Below, in pieces: positions 35,769-49,049 of a stretch of DNA of 64,000 nt. The number at the start of each line of letters is the position of its first letter. Position 1 is the stretch's first letter. Below the pieces are notes generated by a model. That model did not search any database. It worked only from the letters and a program-made list of their open reading frames with translations, and had not been told where the DNA came from. This DNA is from Sesamum alatum. Taxonomy: Eukaryota; Streptophyta; Magnoliopsida; Lamiales; Pedaliaceae. The stretch spans positions 27,633,395-27,697,394 of the forward strand of contig JACGWO010000004.1 of assembly GCA_034509735.1 (NCBI GenBank), written 5' to 3'. The translations under genes and the position numbers were made by a program.

Positions 35769-36770
35769 TAAAGGATAATTTATACCAGGAAGCCTTTAAG
35801 TGTTCATTTTAATCATTATTTTTAGATACTCATGTTTCTTTTGATAATATATGATTTTTCGTTTGTTTATTTGTTGAATATTTACACATGCAGCAAAAGG
35901 TTCCAAGATTAGAGATTTAATAAATTATCAAAAAATTGAGAGTGAAGGAAACTCGACTCTTCCATCTACGCAAATGAGGGCGAAAGGCTGGGAAAATATT
36001 CAACAAATTATTTGAAGATTTATTTAATTATTCAGTTTTTCCACTATTTGTGATTAATTTCAAATATATAAGCAACTTAACGAAATTTACCTTTGTTTGT
36101 TTCTCAATTATTGTAGGCTAAGCTTAATCTTTGTTCAGTTTTTAATAATTCTAGGCTAACTTTAATTTCACTGATGTTTTCAAATTGCAATGACAAAAAC
36201 AAATTCAAACTATACTTTACCAAATCTACTTATATGCTTTAAATATAAAATCAAATAAATGACTTGATAAATTATAATCAAATAATTAATTGAAAATCAA
36301 ATCAATCTCTCCTCACAAGCAAATAAATACTTACATGCTTAAAATATAGTTGGTTTTATGGCACGAATTTTATTATTTTGATAACTAATTAACGTTAGTT
36401 TCTTGGTTGAGAGAGCATAAATATCGCAGGGGTATGTCAGTTCTTATTCTTTGCACTCATTGAAGCAGGAATGGAATAGAAAATTAAAGGCGTATATATT
36501 ATTATGAATAAAATATATTTGGATGTTGGTGCCAAAAGCACATACTTAAAGTAAGGATTATTGATGAATAAAGTAAAGCATAAAATAATCTGTTGTTGAG
36601 AAAATTTAGGATATGTCTTTATCTGCAGCCAATGAGACATCAATTAAGTGGCTCATATTAAGGTATTGACACTCATAGAAGATCAAATGTATAATATGAA
36701 CCGCGACTATACTCCACCAACAATACCATAACATAAGAAATTTATAATCAAAGCGATTACAAAAAATATA
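35769..36770. other. AT-rich intergenic DNA
   Basis: No gene recognised. Short minus-strand frames (36606-36935, 36437-36643) are hydrophobic AT-rich readings with no domain that I know. Confidence 0.45.
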
Positions 36771-36775
36771 AGAAT

Positions 36776-38109
36776 TGATGGGTGTCGAAACCACCAAAAT
36801 AATTCCTAAGATTACTTTCTTGCGAAAGTGGCAAGTAGGGTCAAATCCACGGGGATCGGCGATAAGTTGATTTCTAAAAGAAATAAAAGAAAAAAGGGGG
36901 GGTTTGGATTTTGAATTCTTAAAAGAAAATAACAAAGTATAATTTTAAGGGGAAGATTAATAGATAAGAAAGCTTTCCGGTTAAAGTGGGTTCATGCTTG
37001 ATTCTTTCCGTTGATCATCGATGCAAATATAACAATTATTAAAACACGTAGATCAGTTATGGTCATTGGTACGACCTAACAACCTCACCTTTCTTTACCT
37101 TTTCGTCAGCCAAGGAACGTCCATTGGCTAGATATCTAATCAATAAACAACCTTGGGAACGTCCATGAGATTTAATTTATTAACAACGTTAAGAATTAGA
37201 AGGGCCTGATCCTAACCAATAAATTCCTACGAGGATTTATTTAAATCAGATCATGCATTCACCATAACATAACTAATCACTTTGACACAATTAATCATGC
37301 TATATTGCTACTAATTATTGAACTAAACAAACAATTACGGATTTGTAAATTCAAATAGCTAAACAAACTTTCTTGATAATGAACAATAAATCACATTATT
37401 CAAAAATCAGATGTTTGTAAAGAGAGTGCAGAGAATAACATGAATACAGATTTTAATAAAAGAATTAAGCACTATTAGATCTCACAACGTTTTAGGAATC
37501 AAGCATTCACCGTACTTTAACCGGAAAATTAAGAACTTAGCATAACATGCTAATGGAAGAACACACTAAAAAGTGGAATTCCATTAGCCATTGGGCAACG
37601 TAAATAAAAATAAAAGAAGGTAGAAGAAGTAGAATAATGGATTAAACTCTAAGATTCAATGTAAAACAAGAGATATCTTTTAGGTTGTGAGGTGCCTCCT
37701 ATTTTATACTATTAGCACCTCACGAACCTAGATAAGAAAAGAGATAGATACATGATTGCTAACAAACATGTTAACAACTTAATTCCTAGCAATCTAAAGG
37801 ACAAATTTCGGATTCTTGAAGAGGTTTTTCAGCATTCATTCCTTCTTCCTTCAACGAAATCAGTAGCTTTCCTTTTTCTCTTAAGTTGACTGCAGTGTTA
37901 AGCGTGGACACGCTTAGTGAAAATTTTGAATCTGCCACTCTTTTTCACTAGTTCCCTCAAATGTTTCTAAATGTCATTCTTAGCTTCAATTCACCATCCT
38001 TTACTCCTTACAAAATGTATTTCCTAAAACTATAATAAATCCACATGATTAGGAGTAATTAATCCTTAAAATAAGGCATTACAAGTATTAAATTGTGGCA
38101 GATTACACA
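36776..38109 (-). repeat. 3' LTR (sense minus) of the Gypsy element
   Basis: On the + strand it starts TGATGGGTGTCGAAACC and ends CAGATTACACA. It aligns end to end with 41432-42775 with few differences, mostly in the first 150 bases. Confidence 0.92.
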
Positions 38110-40150
38110 CTTATCAAATACCCCCACACTTATCTTTTTGCTAGTCCTCAAGCAAAATATTGGCAATTAGAATCCTTTTTACAATCGAACACACTCAAGT
38201 TAGGTTGCAACATGTGCAATGAGAATGACACATGACATGAAAAGATAATTCAACATGCCTTCAAACAGGTTCTCACTCAATGCCCATCATAAAAAATCAA
38301 TCACACAAAACTAGTGGACTGTTGCTCACCGCTTTCCAAACTCTCAAGTGCATATGACTTAAGTGTATCCCTCGATGCATTGCTACAACAATGTTTCACC
38401 ATAAGCTTGCTTATCTCCACCACTTCATAAACATGCATACACAAGGATCAAAAGGTCTTCAATTATGTTGTAATGGGGCTTTGGTTTGGGGGTAGGAATT
38501 TATGGATAATGAAGTTAAGTTCCAAGAGATTAGAGCACAAAAAAAATTAAGTGAATTATAATTCAAAGCTCTCAATTCAATCCCCCAACCAATTTTTGAC
38601 AACTTCTCGAACTATGCCTTCTCGTTTCTTTTGAGAGAGATTTTTTTCTTTCTTTTTCTCTTTCTTTCTCTTTTTTCTTTTTTTTTTATGGCAAAAATGT
38701 TCTTTCTTTTGCCAACTTTTTCTACTTTTCTTTTATTTCTCTCTTTTTTTTCAATAGGCATAGAACAAGGTAACAATAAGCTCCCACAAAATATGAAACC
38801 ACAATTTGAAATCCCTACACTTATTTTTGAGATATACCCTTAGAGCGTGAAATAGCAATGTTTCAATTTCCTCATTTTGTTTTGAGAACCATTCTTTAAG
38901 AAAGACACTCATTTTCCTTGATGCTCTCCAAATCAAGGTTAAAGAATGACAGGTTAGGCTCATAGTTAACGGTTCACATCAACAAAACAAGGCTAAAAAG
39001 GCTCAAATGGGTGTACTAGGGTCAACATGTAATGGGATAGTCAATTTAGGCCAAAGTGGTTTCAATCCTAATGCCTTTATCATATCCAAATGCATGCACA
39101 TTTATGTAGCCTCAACGTGGTTCAAAGCAAGTTCTAGGAATACAAAGTCATAGAAGCATTTTTCACTTAAGAAAGGATGTAATTTTTCATCAATGTGTTT
39201 AGGCTCAAAAGCTCACAAGGTTTTGTTTAGTCCACTAATTCCACATAAGAGAATTTTCAATTCAAAATTATTGAGACAAAAATAAGTTGTCAAGCCATGA
39301 ATTACCTAAAGCACGAGACATGTATCCTTTTTCGCATAATGCTTCCAAATCAAGAGTAGTCCAAAATTGATGAGGAATTCATCAAGCCAAATTTTTTTCA
39401 GGATCTTCAAAAAATCATTTTACAACCAACAAAAAGTTCTCCACAAAAGACTCTTCACCAATGCACCAAAAATTTTTCGCCAATCTCACAACAAGCATAA
39501 ACACAACAAGCAAAATCATACCCCCACACTTAAAATCCACATTGTCCTCAATGTGGATACATGCATGCAACTCAAGAATGAAAAAAAAAATGAGAGATAA
39601 GGAAGAGAACGTCCCTGAGTGCATGCACAATGATAGATCAAGGTGTAGGTGAAGCAGAGTGACAGGTGCAGCGGTGGCGGATACCGGCGGCGGCGGAGTG
39701 TACCGACGGTGGTGGTAGTTGCTTGTAAGGAGGAATGAGCTCTTCTTCTTTTAAGGGCTGAAAGAGATGAAAGGGATCGATTAAATCTTGCCCTAGTTTC
39801 CTTAAATGAAACCTTCCTTTTTGGATTTTTTAATTTTCGATTTTTTGATTTTTTTTAAAGGAAAAAGGAATAAAAGAAAACAGAAAATGTGAAAAAGAAT
39901 GAGTTCTACAAGTGTGGATTGACATATTTGTTTGATCCACTAGACGTGGGCACGTCCAGTGGCTTAAACAAATCTGTAATTGAGAAGGTTCCTTAAGGCG
40001 TGGGCACGCTCAACACAATCAACGAATCTGAAAATTTGGACAGATTTGGTTGATCTGTTAGGCGTGGGCACGTCTAATGAATTGATTTATAGACTTCGTT
40101 TTTCACAAAATTCAAATAAATAGAACTAGAAAAAATATAGTAAAGAAGGG
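38110..40150 (-). other. Non-coding interior of the Gypsy element
   Basis: Two copies of a 'cccccacactta' motif lie at about 38118 and 39521. The second is followed by ccacattgtcctcaatgtgg, an inverted repeat often found near the 3' end of Athila-like elements. A T/C-rich run lies at 38630-38755 and a GGCGGC-rich patch at 39665-39715. Four copies of a 'gcgtgggcacg' type word occur between 39945 and 40070. No pol motifs were seen. Confidence 0.65.
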
Positions 40151-40189
40151 TAGAGAAAGTGTGGGTTGCCTCCCACGTAGCGTCTTCCT

Positions 40190-41390
40190 TTAACGTCTTT
40201 GGCTAGACGTTGTGCCTGAACTTGAATAAGTTGGGCACTCTAAGTCCTCTTCTTCAATGTAGTACACCCGACGACGATGTGGACCTAGGAAAACTTTGAG
40301 GTCCATGAGAGAATTCTTCCTTGAACTTATCTTGTCGTGAAAAGCTTTATTTTTGTAAGTTCTTTGACTCAATCCTTTGATGTCGACGATAATTCATCCA
40401 ATGGCCTCTCGAAACTTTCGAACTGTATGAGCTACCTTTTCTTAAGGTAATGAGCTTGCTGAAGGTGATTACTATTGATGTGTCGTCCTCTCCTAAGAAG
40501 GCATATTTGTGGTGATCAGGTAACTTCTTCAATTCCGGTGTTGGTGCCATGTTCTCCTCTAAAGTTCGCACTTGTACTGACGTGGGGCTTTCTTTTAGTG
40601 TTGACTTTATGTGATCCTCCCCATTGCTTGCTAAAACGTTCTTCGAATGATTCTCTTTGGTTGAATCGGGCTCGTCGGCTTGTTTTTGTGGAATCTTAAT
40701 TTTCTGCTCCGATTCACCGTGCTGGACATGCCCACGCTTAGTGCTATTTTCGTCTTTGTTTGATTGCAACTCTTTCTCACTGCATAAGACAATAGCACTA
40801 GCATTTTGTTTAGGATTAATCATAGTTTGAGATGGTAGCTTACCTTGAGATTCCAATCTATTGACAGATGAAGCCAATTGACTGATTTGAGACTCCAAGT
40901 TCTGAATGCTTGCTTGGGTGTTCTGTTGGTATTGTTGAAATTGTTGGATCTGCTGTTGAGTATTCTGCTGAATTTGCTAGATTTGTTGCTGGGTATTCTG
41001 CTGGATTTGTTGAGCATTAGTGATAAATGACTTCATCATATCTTCGAGAGACGTGCCTTGTTTGGGATTAGGTGGAGGAGGTGGTGGCCAACTTTGAGGT
41101 TGAGAATCATAACTAAGGTTGAGATGATCTCCCCATCCTGGATTGTACATGTCGAAATAGGGATCATATCTCCTTTGATGGTCCGAAGAACCCTCCTATG
41201 GTATTGGCGTGTTCAGTGGGTGCTTCATGGAGAGCAGGGCACAAATCGATCGGATGACCGGTGGAATTGCAGACTCCACAAGCCTTCACTCCTTGGAACT
41301 TTTCTGCAGCAATTATTTGAACAAGGGATGTAAGTTCGTCCAGACGATCAACTCAGGAATCCATATTTACCTCATGTAACCAAAAAGAAA
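40190..41390 (-). pseudogene. Gypsy gag with zinc knuckle, degenerate
   Basis: From about 41320 the minus strand reads FQGVKACGVCNSTGHPIDLC, a CCHC knuckle of the kind found in Athila-like gag, then a Gln-rich stretch in another frame. The segment MESQISQLASSVNRLESQGK with 'LPSQTMINPKQNASAIVL' (from 40898) follows. Further on, APTPELKKLPDHHKYAFLGE corresponds to the region just before reverse transcriptase. The coding sequence then fades out, so protease, reverse transcriptase and integrase were lost. Confidence 0.85.
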
Positions 41391-41431
41391 TTAACTTAAG
41401 GACACCAATCCCTGGCAACGACGCCAAAATT

Positions 41432-42775
41432 TGATGGGTGTCAAAACCACAAAAAATAATTCCTATGATTACTTTCTTGCGAAAGTGGCAAGTAGGGTCA
41501 AATCCACAAGGATCGGTGATAAGTTGATTTTTAAAAGAAATAAAAGAAAAAAGGGGGGGTTTGGATTTTGAATTTTTAAAAGGAAATAACAAAGTATAAT
41601 TTTAAGGGGAAGATTAATAGATAAGAAAGCTTTCTGGTTAAAGTGGGTTCATGCTTGATTCTTTCCGTTGATCATCGATGCAAATATAACAATTATTAAA
41701 ACACGTAGATCAGTTATGGTCATTGGTACGACCTAACAACCTCACCCTTCCTTACCTTTTCGTCAGCCAAGGAACGTCCGTTGGCTAGATCACTAATCAA
41801 TAAACAACCTCGGGAACGTCCATGAGATTTAATTTATTAACAGCGTTAAGAATTAGAAGGGCCTGATCCTAACCAATAAATTCCTACGAGGATTTATTTA
41901 AATCAGATCATGTATTCACCATAACATAACTAACCACTTTGACACGATTAATCATGCTATATTGCTACTAATTATTGAACTAAACAAACAATTATGGATT
42001 TGTAAGTTCAAATAGCTGAACAAACTTTCTTAATAATGAACAATAAATCACATTATTCAAAAATCAGATGTTTGTAAAGAGAGTGCAGAGAATAACATGA
42101 ATACAGATTTTAATAAAAGAATTAAGCACTATTAGATCTCACAACGTTTTAGGAATCAAGCATTCACCGTACTTTAACCGGAAAATTAAGAACTTAGCAT
42201 AACATGCTAATGGAAGAACACACTAAAAAGTGGAATTCCATTAGCCATTGGGCAACGTAAATAAAAATAAAAGAAGGTAGAAGAAGTAGAATAATGGATT
42301 AAACTCTAAGATTCAATGTAAAACAAGATATATCTTTTAGGCTGTGAGGTGCCTCCTATTTATACTATTAGCACCTCACGAACCTAGACAAGAAAAGGGA
42401 TAGATACATGATTGCTAATAAACATGTTAACAACTTAATTCCTAGCAATCTAAAGGACAAATTTCGGATTCTTGAAGAGGTTTTTCAGCATTCATTCCTT
42501 CTTCCTTCAACGAAATCCGCAGCTTTCCTTTTTCTCTTAAGTTGACTGCAGTGTTAAGCGTGGGCACGTTTAGTGGAAATTTTGAATTTGCCACTCTTTT
42601 TCACTAGTTCCCTCAAATGTTTCTAAATGCCATTCTTAGCTTCAATTCACCATCCTTTACTCCTTACAAGATGTATTTCCTGAAAATATAATAAATCCAC
42701 ATGATTAGGAGTAATTAATCCTTAAAATAAGGCATTACAGGTATTAAATTGTGGCAGATTACACAAGAATCTATG
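41432..42775 (-). repeat. 5' LTR (sense minus) of the Gypsy element
   Basis: In sense it runs TGTGTAATCTG to GACACCCATCA and is followed by the primer binding site. It matches the other LTR closely, including the indel-free block from about 41600 on. Confidence 0.92.
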
Positions 42776-42780
42776 ATTGT

Positions 42781-42980
42781 ATGGATATTTTTCTAAATAA
42801 TTAATGATAACTCATTCAATTCAAGAAAACTTATATTTTATATAATTTTTATACCTAATATATAGAGGTAGATAATTTTTGTTCAACTTTACAAATATAT
42901 ATATTCTTAAGTATTTATTATTTTAATCACGATTTAAATTAAAAATATTCCCTGTGCCTTGGCACGGGTTTTTGTACTAG
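42781..42980 (+). mobile_element. Helitron 3' end
   Basis: The hairpin CCCTGTGCCTTGGCACGGG (42952-42969) is followed after a short T-rich spacer by CTAG at 42977-42980 and then T, the usual 3' end of plant Helitrons (hairpin, CTRR, insertion before T). The 5' end was not found. The Gypsy element at 36776 may be inserted within it. Confidence 0.6.
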
Positions 42981-43768
42981 TTTTTAATATAGGGAGTTTT
43001 TAGTTGAGTTTTTAAACACATGGAGATTTTACGCTATTTAACGTTTTTTTTTTTTATGTCAAATGACATGTGCCTTTTTTCAATGCTAAGTAAGGTAATA
43101 ATGTCATTTGAGCTTAATCCTAGTATAATAATTCAAAATAAGCAACATACAAATTTTTATCCGACGAATACAATCTAGCAATGTAAACAACTTATTATTA
43201 GTTTTGAATTTTAATATAATTTTATACTATTACTCAATTATCCTGCATCACATAGTAAACAAGGCCTAAATATCATTTCCTACGGATTTCCAACATCTTT
43301 CCCCATGAGGCCTAAAGGGGTATTTGTAAAAACTTGTGCTTCTTATAAGTGACAATTTTAACCTTGTATTTGGTTTCGTTTTTGGAATGTATTGTTTTGT
43401 TTGTGGAGATAGATAGAGAAAAATAAAGATTAATAAGTGTGTGTAGAGATATGGTATATGTTTGGATTTATTTTTGGAGTTAATTTATAGTATAAAAAAT
43501 ATATTGTATGTATTGTGTTGTATATTTGGATACATAAAATATTGTTCATTGTCAAATCATGTCTCTTTTATATATTTTTATATATGTATATATGTATATA
43601 GTAATATTTGATTTTTTTTATATATTGTGTTATATATTGGGAGACAAAAAATACTGTTCATTGTCAAATCATGTCTCTTTTATATATTTTTATAAATATA
43701 TATATAATAATACTTATTTATTTGTAGGTAAATGTATGTATACATGGGAGAACGGGCCAAAATACCCA
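42981..43768. other. Intergenic DNA with a direct repeat
   Basis: The block tgttcattgtcaaatcatgtctcttttatatat occurs at about 43545-43578 and again at about 43656-43689, about 110 bases apart. The rest is AT-rich without genes. Confidence 0.6.
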
Positions 43769-43773
43769 GTAAA

Positions 43774-45018
43774 TGTTGGAAAAAATTGTCAAATAGACAA
43801 TCGTAGTATCGTTTTGAAACATCAATCAGATGTAATAAACAGTTTTGAAACCAAAACACAAGACACACGTTGGAACTAATTGATAATGAAATAGTTAGAA
43901 ATGATGTTTTAACGATAAAATTAAAGAAAACTTACAATGAAATTATATCGTAATAATTCTCAGTCCAATAATTTCACCAAACCGAATCACATATATAATC
44001 TGCTTGCATTGAATAAATTATACGTCTCGTTCCGAATGTGCACACGAGTACTATGCAACTTCTTCCAGGATAAGACGGTTTCAGTTCTTACGGTATGCAC
44101 TTTACCATAGAACACCTCGAAACAATACTCAGTAGCCTTTTGGAAACTTAAGCTCAAAAGCTCGAATTGTGAGGAGCAAACACCCTAGGATTTTATTTGA
44201 GAGAGAAGAGAGCAAAAAGAGAGAGGAATTCATTTTTCCGTTCGTATTTTCGTATATCGTTTGAAGTGAGCCTATGCAGCCTTTTATAGGCAAGGCTATC
44301 AGCGGTTACAACATCCACATTAATTACCATCATTAGTGCAACATATAACCACCGTTAAGGTTGAAATAAATAGTCATTAATGGCATTAAAACGATCTTAA
44401 ATACAGATTTAAAAACCATTAAACACAATTAAAATCAGGCATTAAAACCAACTGAAACCGCCACATAAATGCAGGAGTTTCAGGTTTGTAATAAAGCAGT
44501 ATTTAAAATCAGGTTTAAAATCTAGTATTAAAGCACCATTAAAATGAGTTTTAAAGGAATTAAAATAGATTTAAAATCATTTTACTGTCACAAATACACC
44601 GGGTTTTATCAGATAAATCCAAATTTTTTTGCTACAAAAGATAGATACTGAGACTGAGACATTCGTGCCCGCGCCCGAGCCAGAGCCGGGTGGGCAGCGG
44701 CGCGCGTATGGGGCAAACCCATGTTCACTCTAGTCTCCATAACACTTCAAACACAAATTGAACATTGAACTTAATATAAGGAGTTTAAGTTATTCTTAAA
44801 CTTTCAATGTGGGACAACTTTGAGTGTTAAACACTCACCCCCACATACACCTTATATCCTTATCAAAGCTCCACACTTTTCCATCATATTCCTATGTGGG
44901 ACAAGTGTAATCCCTCTATTTCTTTCACCATCTAATTATGGATTCACATGTAATTGAGCCCATATTTTAGAATAATTTTGTTGTTACAAATTAACATTAA
45001 AATGTGTCAATTACAACA
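43774..45018 (-). repeat. 3' LTR (sense minus) of Copia element C
   Basis: On the + strand it starts TGTTGGAAAAAATTGTC and ends TTACAACA. It includes a GC-rich patch (44665-44715) and a repeated 'attaaaac' series at 44360-44580 shared with the other LTR. Confidence 0.92.
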
Positions 45019-45616
45019 ATCCCCCACAAATCCATAGATTTGAACTCAAGCTTCTGTGTCTTGCTTTCAGCAATGGTACCTCCCAGTTTGAACCACTGCC
45101 TAAGTTATCTAACGTCAGCTGTCACCGGGTCAAATGGAACTAAACCTTGAATTTGAGCCCGTCGTTGTGACAACGTCTGTTAGTAACAAGAAGCAACCGA
45201 CTTTGTGTTGATCTTTAGGGTTGACATGTTAGGCCATGTGTCCTGATCCTGTTCGTTGAATGCTTTCAGGAATAATCCCATTCCTTAGTTGCGGCCAAAC
45301 AACTACATTCAGTTAGTTGGGCGTCTCCAGGGATGCACTGCTTAGCATCTCGTCAATAAAGACTTGACCCCATTTATATTTAAAACTCTTACTATATTTG
45401 CAGTAACAGCACCTTCCAGAATTACAGGGGATAGACTCCAGATACAAAGTATCAGTCTATTTTTGGTGCTCTGCTATCACCTATGACTTGTTAATACCAC
45501 ATTGAACCTTCTTTGTGGATCTCCACTTGGAAGGTTGGGTTTCTATCGTAGTTATATCGTTGATGGGTTTTCAGTCCCATCCCCAATATGAATTTTTGTA
45601 TTTGTGACAGATCTAA

Positions 45617-48600
45617 TCATTTCGTCAAAGGATCAGCCACATTGTCTTTTGTCCCCACAAAGTCAATGCCTATAGCTCTGTCCGACACTAATGCCCTTAT
45701 AGACTTAAGTCTAACTTGGATGTGTCTTTTTGTCTTTTGATTGTATTTACGACTCCGAACCTTTGTTATTGTGGTTTGACTATCACAATATACAACAATA
45801 GGTGGAAGAGGTCGGCTTACAATGGGAAGTTGTAGTAACAACCCATACAACCATTTTGCCTCTGTACCAGTCGTATCCAACGCACATAACTCGACTTCAA
45901 AAGTAGACCGGGTTATCAAAGTCTATTTTGCAGACTTTCAGGAGACTGCACCCCCACCTAAGGTAAATACATATCTTGAACACCCATTACTTCCGGAGTT
46001 TTTGGCTATCCAGCTAACATCACTGTAACCCTCCAAAACAACAGGGAAATCTGTCATAATGAATGGCTAGTGACACTGTGCCCTTAAGGTACTTTCATAC
46101 CGTATCCAAAGCTCCCCAATGAGTTTGTCTGGACAACTAGTGTATCTAGCCAGTTTCGAGACAGAAAATGAAATATCTGGTCTCGTGTCATTTGCTAGAT
46201 ACTGCAAACTCCCAATAATTTGAGAATACCTTAGTTGTGCAACAGGTACACCACTTTCATTTTTGAATAAAAAGCCACAGAAGGATCATATGGTGTCTTA
46301 GCAATTCTACTGTTCTGATAGCCAAAATTTTCAATTATCTTCTCAACATAGTGAGATTGAGAAATAGCTATCCTATCAGTTGAACGAATCAACTTGATGC
46401 CAAGAATTACATTAGCCTTACCCATATCCTTCATTTCAAACTTATTTTTCAAAAATGACTTGGTTTCTATTATTATGTCTAAAAAATATCCTATTAACAG
46501 AATATCATCTACATCAGGCATAAAATGATAATTTTATCTCCTTTAACTTTACAGTAAATGCATTTGTCATTCTCATTCACGGTGAAGCCAAACGCAAGAA
46601 TAGTTTTTATCAAACTTTTCAGGCCATTGTTTGGGTGCTTGCTTAAGTCCATAAAGAGACTTAAACAAGTTTACAAAACTTGTGCTCGTTCCCATTAGCT
46701 ACAAATTCCTCAAGCTGGTCCATGTATATCTCTTCCTCTAGTTCACAATACAAGAAGGCTGTTTTCACATTCATCTAGTGAACTAGAAGATTGTACACCG
46801 AAGCCAGTGCTATAAGCACCCGGATTGTAGTCAACCGAGCTACCGGAGTCTATCCCCTCCTTTTGTTTAAAGCCCTTAGCCACCAATCTGGCCTTAAACT
46901 TATCAATGGTCCCATCAGGTTTCAGTTTCTTCTTAAAGATCCACTTACACCCAATTGTAGTACACCCCGAAGGGAGATCGACTAGCACCCATGTCCCCTT
47001 AGAGACAATGGAGTCCATCTCGCTTTTGACAGCTTCCCTCCAATGCTTAACTTCAGAAGAAGCCATAGCATCTTTGAAGGTTACAAGCTCGTCCTTGATA
47101 TTGTAAGTGACAAAGTCACTTCCAAAATCATTAACGATCCTAGCTCTTTTACTCCGTCTAGGTTCATCTGACTCTTCATGAGTCAAACTAGTACTACTAG
47201 AATTAACCCCCATATTTGTCATCTTTTCCACATGTTCAGGAATAGAAGTGGAGGCAAGTGAATCATCAAGTGAAACACTAGGAGGCAGTCCTGTTTTCAT
47301 GGGAAATACATCTTCCAGGAAAGTAGCACCACGAAATTCGACTATTGTGTTGACCTCAATGCCTGGAATTTTTGATTTAATGACCAGAAATCTCAGTACA
47401 TAACTTGTCTCCACGTAGCCCGAGAACACAACATCAACAGTCTTAGGGCCCAATTTCTTTCCTATGTGTTCAGGGACCAGTACCTTTGCTAGGCACCCCC
47501 GCCTTCGAAAGTATTTGAGGCTTGGCTTCCTCCCTTTCCATAACTCAAAAGGAGTACTCGTATTATGTTTCGGATGTACTCTATTCAGAATATGGCAAGC
47601 CGTATTCAAAGCCTCTCCCCACAAATACTTTGGTAACCCAGAGGTTAATAAAAGACTGTTAACCATGTCTTTAAAAGTTATATTCTTTCGTTCAGCTATT
47701 CCATTAAATGAAGGGGAATATGGAGGAGTCTCTTCATGAATTATGCCAAAATTTTGACAATATTCATTAAACTTACTCGACTCATATTCTCCTCCTCTAT
47801 CAGATCTTAATCGTTTAAGTTTCTTGCCATTTAGGTTTCTGCTTCATTTTTAAACAAAATAAATTTATCTATAGCTTCATCTTTATTACGCATGAGAAAG
47901 ACATAACAGTATCTACTGCAATCATCTATAAAGGTGATAAAACAACATTTATGGTCCCTAGTCAAAATCCCATTTAACTCACAAATATCAGTGTGAACTA
48001 AATCAAGTATTCCTGAATCCCTTTCAACTGATTGATAGGGTTTCCTAACTTGTTTAGCTTCTACACAAATTTCGCATTTGTGACATTGTTCAATTTCATG
48101 ACTATGTATTAAATCAAGATTCATCATTCGTTTGATTGAACCCAAATTTAAATGACCTAATCTACTATGCCATAGAGAAGTAGATTCGACATTCAAAACA
48201 ATAGAATCAGAAACAACAATATTACATTGCTTTCACTTTCTTTTTTCCGATTATTAAATTAGCCCTTGGTTGATGCTCAACTGGCATCTTATGAGTCTTA
48301 TTCCAGTGCTCTTCCTCAATACTTATCATGATCATAAGATCATCCAGAGATATTCTCCCTTTTTAATGCTTGAGTGTCATGCCAAAACTTTCCCAAGACT
48401 TGGGAAGTTTATCCAGTATGGCCATGACCAGAAACTTCTCGGGAAGTTTCATCTCAACATCATATAGAGAATGCTCAAGATTGGATAATCTCATGTGTCT
48501 GTTCAGTTACAGACCTTCCCTCGACCATCTAATACCTCATGAACTTGGAAACAGAATACTTTTCGAGCCCTTGCTCTTCAGTATTATATTTCCTGTCCAA

Positions 48601-48909
48601 CTCATCCCACAGCGATTTTGCAGTGTATGAGTCGGAACAATAGACATCGAAGAGCGTATTTGACATTCCTGACAAAATAGCTCTTCGGCCTATTTGACCA
48701 CGCTCAGTCCACTGCGCAATCTTAGCTGTCTTAGGGTTGGTTTCAGTTAGTTCAGGTCTAGTCACCTGAATAACCGACAAAAGTCCCTTCATCGTAAGCC
48801 ATATTTTCATTCGTTGTTGCCAACGTTTGAAAAACTGGCCCGAAAATTTTTTCCGGCATCCCAGATAAGTCGACTTTTGGGGCGATCGAAATAGCAACAA
48901 AAATTGCAT
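45617..48909 (-). pseudogene. gag-pol of Copia element C, frameshifted
   Basis: From 48909 down: gag (LFDVYCSDSYTAKSLWDELD). The GAG-pre-integrase region follows (LWHSRLGHLNLGSIKRMMNL, with CHKCEIC). Integrase has all three acidic residues in place (DLVHTDIC, FITFIDDCSRYCYVF, PYSPSFNGIAERKN). Reverse transcriptase has CTTIGCKWIFKKKLKPDGTI, FKARLVAKGFKQKEGID, then a block where the YVDD catalytic motif reads DVDDILLIG after a frame change. RNase H is YCDSQTTIT plus DNVADPLTK. The CCHC knuckle and protease between gag and pre-integrase are missing. Several frame changes and short deletions separate the pieces. Confidence 0.9.
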
Positions 48910-49049
48910 CGACCATTTTAATAATTAAGAAAGAGAAAGTAAATTACAGATTTTAAAACCAAAATCCGAATTTGATAAAATCAAAAACAGCAACTGCTTT
49001 CGTTTCAACGAAAAATTCAATTTTTCAAAACCTATAATTTCTTCACGAT

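Larger units (their letters stand above)
36776..42775 (-). mobile_element. Gypsy-type LTR retrotransposon with gag but no visible pol
   Basis: Two LTRs (36776-38109 and 41432-42775) are flanked by the exact 5-bp duplication AGAAT (36771-36775 and 42776-42780). Sense is on the minus strand: its 5' LTR is the right one and is followed by a primer binding site, TTGGCGTCGTTGCCAGGGA (about 41410-41428), typical of Athila/Tat-like Gypsy elements. A G-rich tract (agtgtgggggtatt, minus strand, about 38113-38128) precedes the left LTR. Only gag sequence was found in the 3.3-kb interior, so the element needs a helper. The LTRs are very similar, so insertion is fairly recent. Confidence 0.92.
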
